Shown here: one piece after another, positions 1-10,300 of the stretch
How positions within the stretch are numbered: the stretch's first letter is position 1
How the letters are laid out: each line of letters begins with the position of its first letter
Assembly: GCA_916700875.1 (NCBI GenBank)
Contig: CAKAKS010000293.1
Span: 1 to 64,000, forward strand
DNA length: 64,000 bases
From: Sebastes aleutianus
Lineage: Eukaryota; Chordata; Actinopteri; Perciformes; Sebastidae
Direction of reading: 5' to 3'
Program-made: the position numbers and the translations under genes
The notes under the pieces: generated by a model
Databases searched by the model: none
Told to the model about the DNA's origin: nothing
The model's input: the letters and a program-made list of their open reading frames with translations, nothing else

Positions 1-720
1 TGATCCATCTAAATTTTCAAATATATCATTTATCATTATGTTAAACAACACCGGGCTGATTGCACTCCCCTGGGGGATACCATTTTCTATATTGTAGTCC
101 TTAGATACTTCTGTTCCAACCTTGACTTTAAATTTCCTGTCTGTTAAAAAGTCCATTACCCAATTATACAACCTCCCTCCAATACCCATTTGACCTATCT
201 TGATAAGCAGCCCTTCCCTCCACATAGAATCATATGCTTTTTCTATATCAAAATATACTATTGTCATCACCTCTTTCATTTTGAGTGTCTTTTCTACCTC
301 ATTAATTACTCTAACTAGAGCATCTATTGTAGATCGACCTTTTCTAAAACCACACTGAACATTACTCACTAACCCTCTCTGTTCCAAAACATACATTAAT
401 CTACGTACTATTATCTTCTCCATCCATTTGCATAAGTGAGATGTCAACGCTATGGGCCTATAACTACCAGGATTAGCAGGATCTTTCCCTGGCTTGTTGA
501 ATGGTAATATTACTGCCATTTTCCAACAACTTGGTATGACTCCCTCCGTCCAGATTTTATTAAATAGTCTCAACACTAACTTAAATGATTCCACTGGTAG
601 TTGTTTAAACATGGCATAACATAACTGGTCTTGTCCTGGTGCTGTATATCCAGTATTTGTCAAGGCTATTTTGAGCTCTGCCATTGTAAATTCCACATCC
701 AGTGTTGACATATCATCCTC
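1..720 (-). pseudogene. LINE reverse transcriptase, partial
   Basis: The minus strand is open from about 720 to the window edge and reads as a non-LTR reverse transcriptase. Visible blocks are GYTAPGQDQLCYAMFK at the start, GSYRPIALTSHLCK, GFRKGRSTIDAL, the catalytic box with YFDIEKAYDS, and GIPQGSAISPVLFNIMIND near position 50. The second catalytic box (YxDD type) would lie beyond base 1, so completeness cannot be judged. The style matches I-clade/Nimb-like fish LINEs (family knowledge). The element upstream is broken (see the endonuclease and ORF1 entries), so this copy is not autonomous even though the RT segment is open. Confidence 0.85.
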
Positions 721-875
721 TCTCTTCTCTCTCACGTTTTCATTCTCACTGAGCACACGCTCTTTTTGCTGCCTGTGTATACTATCAAGGTGCTCCCCAC
801 TATGTACTGCAGCAAATGCCTTACCTAACACATCCGTCTTCTCTTTATCTGATACTGCCATCCTCTCCCCGTCAA

Positions 876-1253
876 TCAATGCTGGAATTTTATTGACTTC
901 CTTTTCCCACTCATTTGTTTAAACATGGACCAGACATCACCTATCTTCACTCCTCTGCCAATGGTGGAACAGAATTCTCTCCAAGTCCTCTTTTTGGTAT
1001 ATTTGACTGTTCTACGAGCCACTGCCCTTTTCCTTTGATCCTCAATGAGATTCTCTTGTGACATGTTTTTTCTCAGAGCTCTGAAAGCCTTGTTTCGTTC
1101 TTTAACAGCTATGCTGCATTCCTCATTCCACCAAGGTACCACTTTCTTCCTACCCTGTGTTGTTCGTTTTGGTACACTTAGTTTTGCAGCATTCAGTATA
1201 TGTTCTGTAACTTGACTTGTACATTCCTCTATGCTTCCTTCTAATATTACCAA
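876..1253 (-). pseudogene. LINE ORF2 segment between endonuclease and RT
   Basis: A 125-codon minus-strand frame carries VPWWNEECSIAVKERNKAFR, the linker typically found between the APE-type endonuclease and the reverse transcriptase of I-clade fish LINEs. It ends before the RT frame begins near 720, so at least one frame break or deletion separates the two. It belongs to the same element as the RT at 1-720. Confidence 0.75.
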
Positions 1254-1284
1254 GTGAGCTGACTCCTCACAACATATTGTAAAC

Positions 1285-1500
1285 TTCTCCCAGTCAGCCT
1301 TGCCAAAACACCACCTTGTAATTGTGCTCCCTTCCTGTATACATACGTTTTGTGTTTATTATCGTGAGAACTGGGAAATGATCACTTCCTATAGTCACAC
1401 ATATAATATCCGGTACTACTTCTAATTCATATACTATACTTTTTAAATTCTTGCCCATTAGCTATCAGGCTTCTCGCATTCCACTGAAGTATGTGGAGCA
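1285..1500 (-). pseudogene. LINE endonuclease remnant with large internal deletion
   Basis: Minus-strand reading shows the start of an APE-type endonuclease (LHILQWNARSLIANGQEFK) and, about 30 codons later, its end (IGSDHFPVLTII, containing the conserved SDH). The catalytic middle of roughly 150-200 residues expected in this family is missing, and a stop interrupts the junction. The element therefore cannot nick target DNA by itself. Confidence 0.7.
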
Positions 1501-1514
1501 CCATAATTAAAACT

Positions 1515-1939
1515 TTAACCCTCATTCTGTCCATTTTCCCCAACCTCAGTTGCTGTCAGAAGTGCATGTATCTGATCTGCTTTTACATCACGTATATCAA
1601 GGAATCTTCCTGCTGCCTCCACTATGGTCTTGATTCTATCACTTTTCTTTTTTAGCTGAGCTGCAACATTAATGGTGTGCAGATGAAGACAACAAATTCC
1701 ACTTTGTTTACTACTAGTGAATCATCATTCATTTTACATTTATGAGCACGAGCATTTCCATCTTCCATAGACATACTCAATGGGACTCCAGAGATTACTC
1801 CTCTCAACTTTACCATTGCTCCAGGTATATGAGCCTTCATCTTTTCCCCTTTAAGTGTTGTCATTTTGAGGATCTTTTCCTGCTGTTGTTTGCTGTTTGC
1901 ATGTATCAACACTCGTTTATTGTTCAAAAACCTGGCCAT
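1515..1939 (-). pseudogene. LINE ORF1 (gag-like) remnant
   Basis: The frame starting at 1939 reads MARFLNNKRVLIHANSKQQQ and then KLRGVISGVPLSMSMED, resembling the nucleic-acid-binding ORF1 of I-clade fish LINEs. A second piece in another frame (VEAAGRFLDIRDVKADQIHA, about 1520-1625) looks like its C-terminal end, so the ORF is frameshifted and internally deleted. It lies just upstream of the endonuclease remnant, in the expected ORF1-ORF2 order. Confidence 0.65.
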
Positions 1940-2828
1940 TTAGATTTTCCCAATCTCCTCTTCGATCGCTCTGGTAAGTTTGATCGGGTGGTAGTGTCCG
2001 CCATCCTGATTGAATTCAATTATTACTTTCCACTCCGCTTCTTGTGTTTGATCCGTCTGTCTATCGTTGTGACTGGTTCTTGATTTTTTATTATTACCTC
2101 TGACAACTTCACTATCATCCGACCAACTTCTCTCTCTTGCTATCCGCTCTCTCTCTCTCTCGCAGCCCTTTTCGGCCTCACAGATTTAGGTAACATCCAT
2201 TCCATTTCACTTCCATTATTTCCATCAGAACTATGTGACATGATGTTACAGTCAAAGTACAGTTTATGCTAATCCGCCAGCAAATCTTTCAATCCTACCG
2301 CGTTCGCAAATTACTTCCGTCTCTCTCTAGGAAAAAAAAGTTCTTCTTCTTCTCCACAGGTGCTGCTGATTGCACTGATGGATCACACTGGAGACAAGGC
2401 CTATGGAAGGAGGCTGGGTCACGCGTCATCAACGAGTCATATCTTCTACGCATGCGCAGTAAGATCTGCTCTGTACTCGCCGAAAATGAGCCAATCGCAA
2501 CGACCGCAGCTTCAGTCACACTGCGCATGCGTCATACCCGACACCAAACTCGTGACCATGGATGTATTAAGAGACCGGCCGTGACCTTCTCTTCTCTTCG
2601 CTGAATACATTCGTGGTCGTGACGCTCCGTTTCTCGAATCGCGCCGCCACGCTCCCAGAATGCATTGCGCGGCTGCTTAGAGTTGAACTACACGTGCATG
2701 AAAAGACAGCTGTAGAACTATGTTAGTAATGTTGTTGCATATATATATTTCTGTGTTTTCTTTATTATAGCAACATTTTGATATTAGAAAATGTAGTAAC
2801 TAACGATAAATTGATGGTTTCCTACGTC
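1940..2828. other. non-coding stretch, probable LINE 5' leader then unique DNA
   Basis: This region has pyrimidine-rich CTCTCT runs near 2130-2165 and GC-richer DNA around 2400-2660. The part next to the LINE ORF1 is probably its 5' leader. The short open frames here (for example 2266-2604) overlap on both strands and show no family motif. I see no gene. Confidence 0.4.
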
Positions 2829-3564
2829 TTAAAGGGACTGTTTGTAACTTCTTACACGTATAAATCATTGCGGGTCGGTGTTTCATGGTGTTCAGACTCA
2901 GACTCCAACACAAACTACACGGAAGCACCAAAACCTCTTGGTTGTATCTAGTGAAGCCCGTCTGTTAAACAGTGTTGGCCGCGGTCGGAGGACGCGGGGG
3001 AGACCGTAGCTTTGGTCTCCAGGGCCGGAGTCTCTGCTCCTCTGCTCCTCTGCCTGCTTGCCTTCACTCAGCTCGCTCCACCTCACGTGCATGCACGCAC
3101 ACTACACACTGCAGAAGACTTCGTAGCTCTGAGAATATCTAGTGAATGTACAGTGGACGTTTGTGCAGAAATAACTGCTGCAGCTCCTCCAGACCAACAG
3201 AGGTTTCCCGTGTCTTGTGAAGTGACGGGGCTCCTCAGAGAGAAATGTTATCGCCTCTGACCGGGTGCCGGTGTCTCCCTCCGGCCGCAGTTGGGAGGCT
3301 GAAGCAGGAAAAGCCAACACTAGGATCAGCATTGATTCATGGAGAGACCTTCGTCTGGTCAGCTAACATTACTGCCAAGCAGCTGAAATATAGAGTGATA
3401 TTGTGCTTTTTAGCTGACGTGTGTCGCCTCACTGTTTTGAGCGATGCTCGTTCATGTCTATTTAGAGCGAGCAAGCGCGAGCCCGACGCTGACTTTCGTT
3501 GACTTAACGGCCACAGGTGTCGCTGTTAACAAGCATTTCTGATTCTTACAAACAGTCCCTTTAA
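2829..3564. mobile_element. TTAA-flanked MITE, copy 1 (piggyBac-type ends)
   Basis: The element begins TTAA-AGGGACTGTTTGTAA and ends TTACAAACAGTCCCT-TTAA, giving inverted terminal repeats of about 15 bp flanked by TTAA on both sides, as for piggyBac-type transposition. No transposase is present. The interior overlaps several short spurious frames. A second, shorter copy in the opposite orientation lies at 54750-55346 and shares internal sequence. Confidence 0.8.
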
Positions 3565-4354
3565 AACACCAGGCAGTTGTGCTGGTCAACATTGAATATT
3601 TCCAAGACAGAAGAATTTAATCAGTCGACATCAAAAGTTTCAAAATTGCAAAAAGAAATCTGGTTTCTGGATCAAGCTCAAATTGATATTTGCTGATTTA
3701 AGACATTTTAAGATGTGACCTGTGACTCCGAGAAGCAGGTCACAATTTTAGACCAAAAATAAGATTCAAAAAGCCAAAAACATTCATAATGAAAATCTGC
3801 TCTTTGAAGTAAACAGAGGACAAAAGAATTGGTTCATGTTAGTTTCTTTATTTGCATGACTTTAAAGAAACGAGGCAGGACACTCATGTAGCTCACTGGA
3901 ATGTGCAGAATTTAAGGAATGAGTCCATTATTGCTTAGCAATAATAAACACTTTGGTGTTTGGCTTTTGTTTCTGGGACTGGTGGACTGTAATGGAGCCT
4001 GTGGAGGCAATTTCTGTTGAATAAGGACTCAAAAACAAGAGAGCGTCTTTCGGAGTTTTACTACACACCTGCAAGTGGGCACACAACCATCAACATAGAA
4101 TGTTCAGGGCTGAGAGCACCGAGTCTCTCGGTTTAGCCACATTTATAACCTTGCGTGAATGCTCACAGTCGTATATCTCACATTGTCCTCTCTGTCTGAC
4201 ACGTCTGTCCATTTAAGGTACTTGTCCTCAAATAGGCACTACATGTTTGTTTACTAAGTATGCAACACAGAAACTGAAATAGACTTCAAGGGCAGTGAGT
4301 GACACCTGTCAAGACCTTAGGAATGTGCTGCATGTATGTATTTTTCCAACACAA
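3565..4354. other. intergenic, no gene seen
   Basis: AT-rich unique-looking sequence between the TTAA MITE and the start of the duplicated block. No ORF with family motifs, RNA gene or clear repeat boundary was seen. Confidence 0.5.
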
Positions 4355-4889
4355 GCTAGAGAACATGAACGGTGGTGATAACGGCGACTCAACATTGATT
4401 TCTGAGGGGAAAAGCTCCACAGGTTGACTTCATGTGTCTGTGTTGAGCCATGTAATGTGAAAACTAGCAGGGTGACACGTACATCTGTAATAAACTAACA
4501 AATAGGATTTGTTTTGCAGCAAAAACCCAGATAGTCAAGATTTTTTTGGTTTTACATCAAACATCACATACAAAAGACAATATTAAGGAGCTGAATTTAC
4601 AAAAAAAATCCAGACATAATCTGTTTGTAGTTATTTGAGAAAGTGAAGCCTCAGGTTCAGGTTTGATCTACTTCTTTCTGTTTGTTACAAGCAAATCTGT
4701 TATAATATGAAAAACGGCTGGTATTGGTATATATAATATATATATTTAGTAGTATGTGGAAATTAACTGCAGAACTCCATCATTCCACAGGGTGGAGCTG
4801 CAACAGAAAGCAAAGCAGAAACATCTATTTAAAGGTGTTAATCTACAGTTCTGTTGTCATAAACAGAACTAATCTGCAGAGGCACTTTG

Positions 4890-5098
4890 GGTTCAGAATA
4901 TATGAATGAATGAAGACAAAGTGAAACCCAGGTCCAGGTGGAGGAGGTGGTTGAGTGTGGAGCAGAAGGAGTGGAGGAGTCTCAGTGTGTCTGCAGAGAC
5001 TGTGCAGAAGGACAGAGTCCAGATACACTGATGATACTCTGTCAGGTCCAGAGGAACACACAGGGATGATGGTGGTTAGAGATCACTACTCCTTCCAT
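4890..5098 (-). pseudogene. Degraded B30.2/SPRY exon of NLR gene 1
   Basis: Minus-strand sequence just after a pyrimidine-rich acceptor (CTCATCAG, ending at 5099) resembles the end of a fish NLR B30.2 exon. It reads a VYLD strand and then, after a shift of frame with about a dozen bases missing, SFCTVSADTLRLLHSFCSTL, against the family pattern SFYxVSSDTLxHLHTF. If LRR exon 7214-7387 were spliced to this acceptor, the frame would hit TAG after three codons. The exon is therefore probably a non-functional tail or 3'UTR. Block B carries the same lesion. Confidence 0.6.
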
Positions 5099-5445
5099 CT
5101 GATGAGAGAAGAAGAAGACAACAGAAGTCATCCATCAGTGTCTCCCTTCATCAGCTGTCAGTCAGCATCCAGTATAAAGAGCAGAAGGGACTTCAGTCTG
5201 TGTAGCGTAGCCAGCTTCCTTTCAGCTCTCATGTTAACGTATTGGAGTGAACACACTGAGCTCAGAGCTCCCAGACCAGAGGCCTGTACTACGAAGCCAG
5301 TCCAACACACCCAGGGTATCTTCTCCTTATCTGGTTTAACTAACCCCTCAACCAAGATCCCGCTAAGCGGTCCTACGACAGCCGTTATCAACTCGGTAAG
5401 TCAACCCAGGGTTTCTCAGTCTGGCTATGAGCGCGTTCAAGCGGA

Positions 5446-6136
5446 CAAGTGACTGTGTGAATGTGTAAATTAACAGACTTTTAATATCCCGATAGATCTG
5501 ACTAGAACTAATTACACGTGTGTTCCATTAAATCAAAGTGTTGATTAGATGTGTTCTTATAGAATAGAATAGAAGATACTTTATTCATCTCCTGGAGGAA
5601 TTATAATACTTTAGTCTTATTCTTTCAGCTCCAACCCCGGCGGTGTGAAACAGACTTGGGAGAAGGTAAATAATAAATCTATAAACATAATTCACAGCTG
5701 TAAGCAGGCTTACTTTCACTTCTTCTTATCACCCACAGCATACATAAAAGTATTGGTAACAAACTAACCAAGGCAACACATTCAGTCTGAGGGACTGTAG
5801 GAGCACGACTCTGACGTGTCTCACTGCAACATACGGCTCAAGAAGCTGATTCAGATGAGTGACTATATGAATATCATATATGAATATATGATAAGAGATC
5901 ATGTACTGATTTTGTGTTATTGTGGTTATATAAATGTCATTTATGTCCGTTTCACACCGCTGGGTTTGCAGCTGAGAGAAGAAGGCTACATTATTGTCAT
6001 ACAGGTCATAACAATACATGTGATCACATTAACTCAGCAGAGTACACAAAGTAGTTCTAGTCAGATCTCTGGTGCTCTAGACGGGGCAAGTGATATTACA
6101 AGTCTGTTCATTTACACATTCACACAGTCGGTGACC
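5446..6136. repeat. Foldback (long inverted-repeat) element, block A
   Basis: The left arm starts GACTGTGTGAATGTGTAAAT and the right arm ends ATTTACACATTCACACAGTC. Further in, TAGTTCTAGTCAGATC pairs with its complement on the left, and GTTTCACACCGC near 5950 pairs with GCGGTGTGAAAC near 5640. The unit is thus a hairpin of about 690 bp with several paired stretches. It has no coding capacity and is conserved in block B (33409-34096). Confidence 0.7.
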
Positions 6137-6392
6137 TTTCTGCATGTGTCACTTTAAACTGTGTTGCTTTTAGCCTGGATTATGTGTTCAAATTCTTTGT
6201 CTCTGTGTAATATTATCTTATGATCCACACAGTGGAAATAAACTGCTGAGAGTCCTGAGAGCATCATTACTGCAGAAACAGAGAGCTTTTCACTGCTCAC
6301 TTTAATGATGGATTTACTGCTGCTAGGTTGGTTTCAGTCACATTTCAATGTTTCATCTACATTTAAATATTACATGACAAATATGTAAATAT

Positions 6393-6580
6393 TAGGGCTG
6401 TCAATCCATTCAAATATTTAATCGCGATTAATCACATGATTGTCCATAGTTAATCGTGATTAATCGTAAATTAATCACACATTTTACAACCTAAAAATCA
6501 CAAGTTGCGTTAAAGAAATTAGTGGTGTTAAAACGAACTAGCGTTAACTCGTTATTATTTCGTTAACTTTGACAGCCCGA
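6393..6580. mobile_element. Short hAT-like MITE (TAGGGCTGTCAA family)
   Basis: Ends are TAGGGCTGTCAA and TTGACAGCCCGA. The 8-bp flanks GTAAATAT and CTAAATAT agree at 7 of 8 positions, as expected for hAT target duplications. The interior is full of ATCGCGATTAATC-type palindromes. It is an internally deleted relative of the inner elements in the LRR introns. Confidence 0.7.
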
Positions 6581-7213
6581 CTAAATATGGAGTCTTTTTG
6601 GACAAGGAGCTCAAACAGAGCGTCAGACAGAGAGTGAAAAGAGGTGTTGCAGCACAGCCGGTATAAGAAAAATAAAGCATTTTTGAGCATTAAAGCATGT
6701 AAACATGTTCTAGTAGAAACCCAAAATACAAGTATGAACCTGAACATCAGCCTGATAGGTCCTCTTTAAAGGTCCTACATGTTCATACACAGACTGAACA
6801 GTAAAACGTCAGCAGTGATTACTGGACTTTAGCAGAGGTTCTGGTCTGTATAAAGACCACATGGTTACTAAATGTAACCATGGTTCTATGATGGTTCTAT
6901 CTCTCAATGAGAGAACACACTTTCTGATCAGATTTGATGGAACGACAGTTTGATGGATGAGGACCACTGTCTCTATACATGATGTGATGCTGTCAGCTGT
7001 AATCCAGCTTTATTTCCTGGAGACATGAACACAACAACAACATCTTCACATCAACTCTAACACATGATCACAACAAGCTTCTGGATGATCTGATTGGCTG
7101 ACTGTTCTCTCTCTCTCTGTGTGTCACCGTTCTCCTCTCACAGCTTAACTGAGGAAACACATCACAACAATACTGCTGAAACCAGCATGGACCGACTCCG
7201 ACCCTCTACTGAC

Positions 7214-7387
7214 CTCAGAGTCTTCAGTCTACAGTTTGGACTCGCCACAAGATCAGACAGCCGCTTCACATCTGAATCCTTCAGGTTGTTATTCCTCAGC
7301 TTCAGCTCTGTCAGATGGGAGGGGTTGGACTTCAGAGCTGAGGCCAGAGAAGCACAGCTGATCTCTGACAACCTGCAGCTCCACAAT
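7214..7387 (-). CDS. NLR gene 1 LRR exon a (last LRR)
   Basis: A 174-bp exon framed by TTTATTCAG at its 5' side and CTGAG|GTCAGT at its 3' side. It encodes 58 residues: LWSCRLSEISCASLASALK, then LTELKLRNNNLKDSDVKRL, ending CRLKTLR. This is a ribonuclease-inhibitor-type LRR pair. Its DSDVKRLSD segment differs from the usual DSGVKLLSA. It starts with one base and ends with two of a split codon, so it can be added or skipped without frame change. It corresponds to 35134-35307 in gene 2. Confidence 0.85.
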
Positions 7388-10300
7388 CTGAATAAAGAAT
7401 ACATGATGAAGATAAAAATCACTTTATAATCCAATCAGATGTGTTCAGGTTTTAAATGTGTAGCTCAACATCACTATGTCCTAATCAATGATCTTTTCCC
7501 TAAAATGAGTAGAGTGACTTTGTCATTGTGTTATTGTGGATCATCATAATGTCAGCCTTCTACAGACATCATCCAGATGTCACCACAACATTCATACACC
7601 TGTTCATGTCAACACACATCAATAACATGCTGCTGATCTCTGTGTTCATCAGTGTGTGTGCTGAAGGATCAATATCAATGATCAGACATTATTTGTGGAA
7701 CATGTTGAATCAATCAGAAACCAGAGAAATATTTCTACTTCATGAAGTAAACTTGATCAATTCAGAACAAATATTCAGGGTTCCTACACATTTTACATTT
7801 TACATTCCAGACTTTTCCAGACTTCTCTGTAGATTTTTCAGACCATATTTGACTTTGTGACTCGGGGTTCAGAGGACGCTGTTACAAGACTACAACCCCC
7901 CCCCCCCCCTCCCCCCCACCATGGTTGAGATGTGAAATGATTTTCCTCAAAGTTTGCATCCAGCTCTCTTTTCCCCATTTGGAATTGTTAACCAACCAGG
8001 CTTTGTGTTTGGGATCATCAAGCCAGCCCTCAGAAAACTTTACTCATCGTGGTCGTTCAGTCTACAGTCCTACAGAGAAAGCTGGACGACGTTCTGCTGT
8101 CAAACATCCTGCTCTAGGTGAATCACAATGATGCCGCCCCTCTATTAGCACCAGGGACAGACTGGGACACAAACCCATCCCAGGACTTTGAGACGGAGAG
8201 GTGTCTTATGTGAGTGGACGGAGGGCGCGAGACGAAACATTGTGGGTTAGTAATTTTACCACTAATAGAGTTTTAGTAGTATAAAGAGAATGTGATGATG
8301 ATGATGAAGACCTTCAAGACTCTTCATCGTGGATGACACCTCCTCAGTTTGTATCAGCACGTCATCACTGAATCAAAACAAGACCGGCCAGCTGGAACAC
8401 TGGTCACAGTTCATCACGTTCATGATGTAAATGACTGAGCCAATCAGATTTCAGCCAGAACGAGGATCAATCCAAATTAGGAGGGGCCGCTCGTCTCCCC
8501 CCTCAATATGTAAAGTATTAGATTGTCCCAGTCTGACAGGCAGCGTTCTGCTCTGTGCCGTCTGCCTGCAGTTACCGGTTACTTTTTATTATTATATTAT
8601 TATTGTTATGTTGCTCATGATGAATAGTTGGCCCATATTTGGCTGCCAAAGTGCCGCCCTAGGCGGTTGCCTAGTTGGCCTCTATGGAGGCGCCGGCCCT
8701 GGCTGTGACGTACAGGCGTAGAGGCAGCTCTGTAGGAGTGTGCGTTCAGTCAGAGCCTACTTCCTGTGCTGCTTTCAACGACATCAAGCTCTCTCTGGCC
8801 CGCGCTCTCTCACACAGTAGTAAACATTGTTGCTGCACCGGCTGCTCCAAACACCATGAAAAACACTCTGCTTGTATGATCTATTTATTTTTAGAAATTC
8901 TGAATTTGATATCTTAGAAAGCAGAATAGGGGCAACAGTCTGGAAACAGACATGTTTTTCCATTCTCTCTTTTCTTTTTTCCATACTCATCCAGACCTGG
9001 AAATGACTAAAATCAAATTCCATACTTCTCCATACTGCGTAGGAACCCTGAATATTAGTTGAGAGGATCTTCTGTATCCAGATGTGACCATTTACCAACA
9101 ATGATAAACATTCATTTACTTTAACAACTAACAGTGGACATTTTCTACACTTTCTTTAAGAAACACAAGTCTTTTGTGACTGCAGACTAGATTTAGTTCA
9201 AGAAACATGAAAATATGAAGAAAAGAACATTAATAACTTTATGGATGTAAGTTATGTTTGTACATAAATCAGGTTCAATTGTTAATTCAACATATAAGAT
9301 CTCTAATAGTAACAGAGAGTCAGTGAACTGACCCCAGAGTATCCAGTCTACAGTGTGGACTCTCCAGAAAACCACTCAAGAGCTTCCCTCCAGAATCCTG
9401 CAGGTCGTTGTTACTCAGCTCCAGGTATCTCAGATGGGAGGGGTTGGACTTCAGAGCTGAGACCAGAGAAGCACAGCTGATCTCTGACAACCTGCAGCCC
9501 TCCAATCTGAATAAAGAATAAATGATGAAGATAAAAATCACTTTATGATCCAATCAGATGTGTTCAGGTTTTAAATATGTAGCTCAACAGTACTATGTCC
9601 TAATCAATGAGCTTTTCCCTAAAATGAGTAGAGTGACTTTGTCATTGTGTTATTGTGGATCATCATAATGTCAGCCTTCTACAGACATCATCCAAATGTC
9701 ACCACAACATTCATACACCTATTCATGTTAACACACATCAATAACATGCTGCTGATCTCAGTCAAGTCTGGAATTAGAGGATCAATATTAAATCAGACTT
9801 GTTGGACTTCATTACTTCATTTATTACATGGCCTTCTTCTCACTGTATCTTCTAGCCTAGCAGGTTTATGTCATTTACAGGAAAGGTCCACATTTGTTCA
9901 AGTGTGTCTGTAAACAACAGCCACATGTCATATGTACATTAAAAGAGTTATTGGTGGCAGTAATCATTCCTCCTGTGAAGTGGTCCCTTCATAACACAAC
10001 TACACTGTAAGAAATGACTTCAGAAGTTCAAGTGAAACTAATATGAAGATTCAGCAGTCTGAGTCGACAAATCAAAGTTACACACTGTTTAGTACCAAAT
10101 TCCCTCTTTGAGTTACTATTCCTCCTGCAGCTCAACAAGGAAACTGTCAAACACAACATACTGACTGGATACATACTAAGGCTGGGCAATATATCCATAT
10201 TATATCCATATCTTGATATGAGACTAGATATCGTCTTAAATTTTGGATATCCTAATATCTAGGGTTGTCAAAGTTAATCGTTTCACATGCAGTTTGGGGC

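Noticed and set aside
4955..5452. 165-codon plus-strand ORF (223 codons at 32744)
   Set aside because: It overlaps the antisense B30.2 remnant and shows no recognised domain.
7528..7860. 110-codon ORF repeated in Y introns
   Set aside because: Same reason: the intron copies are recent duplicates and the frame overlaps a MITE end.
9647..9913. 88-codon ORF found four times in X introns (MLLWIIIMSAFYRHH)
   Set aside because: Its conservation follows from duplication of the introns; there is no motif, and it lies immediately beside LRR exons on the opposite strand.
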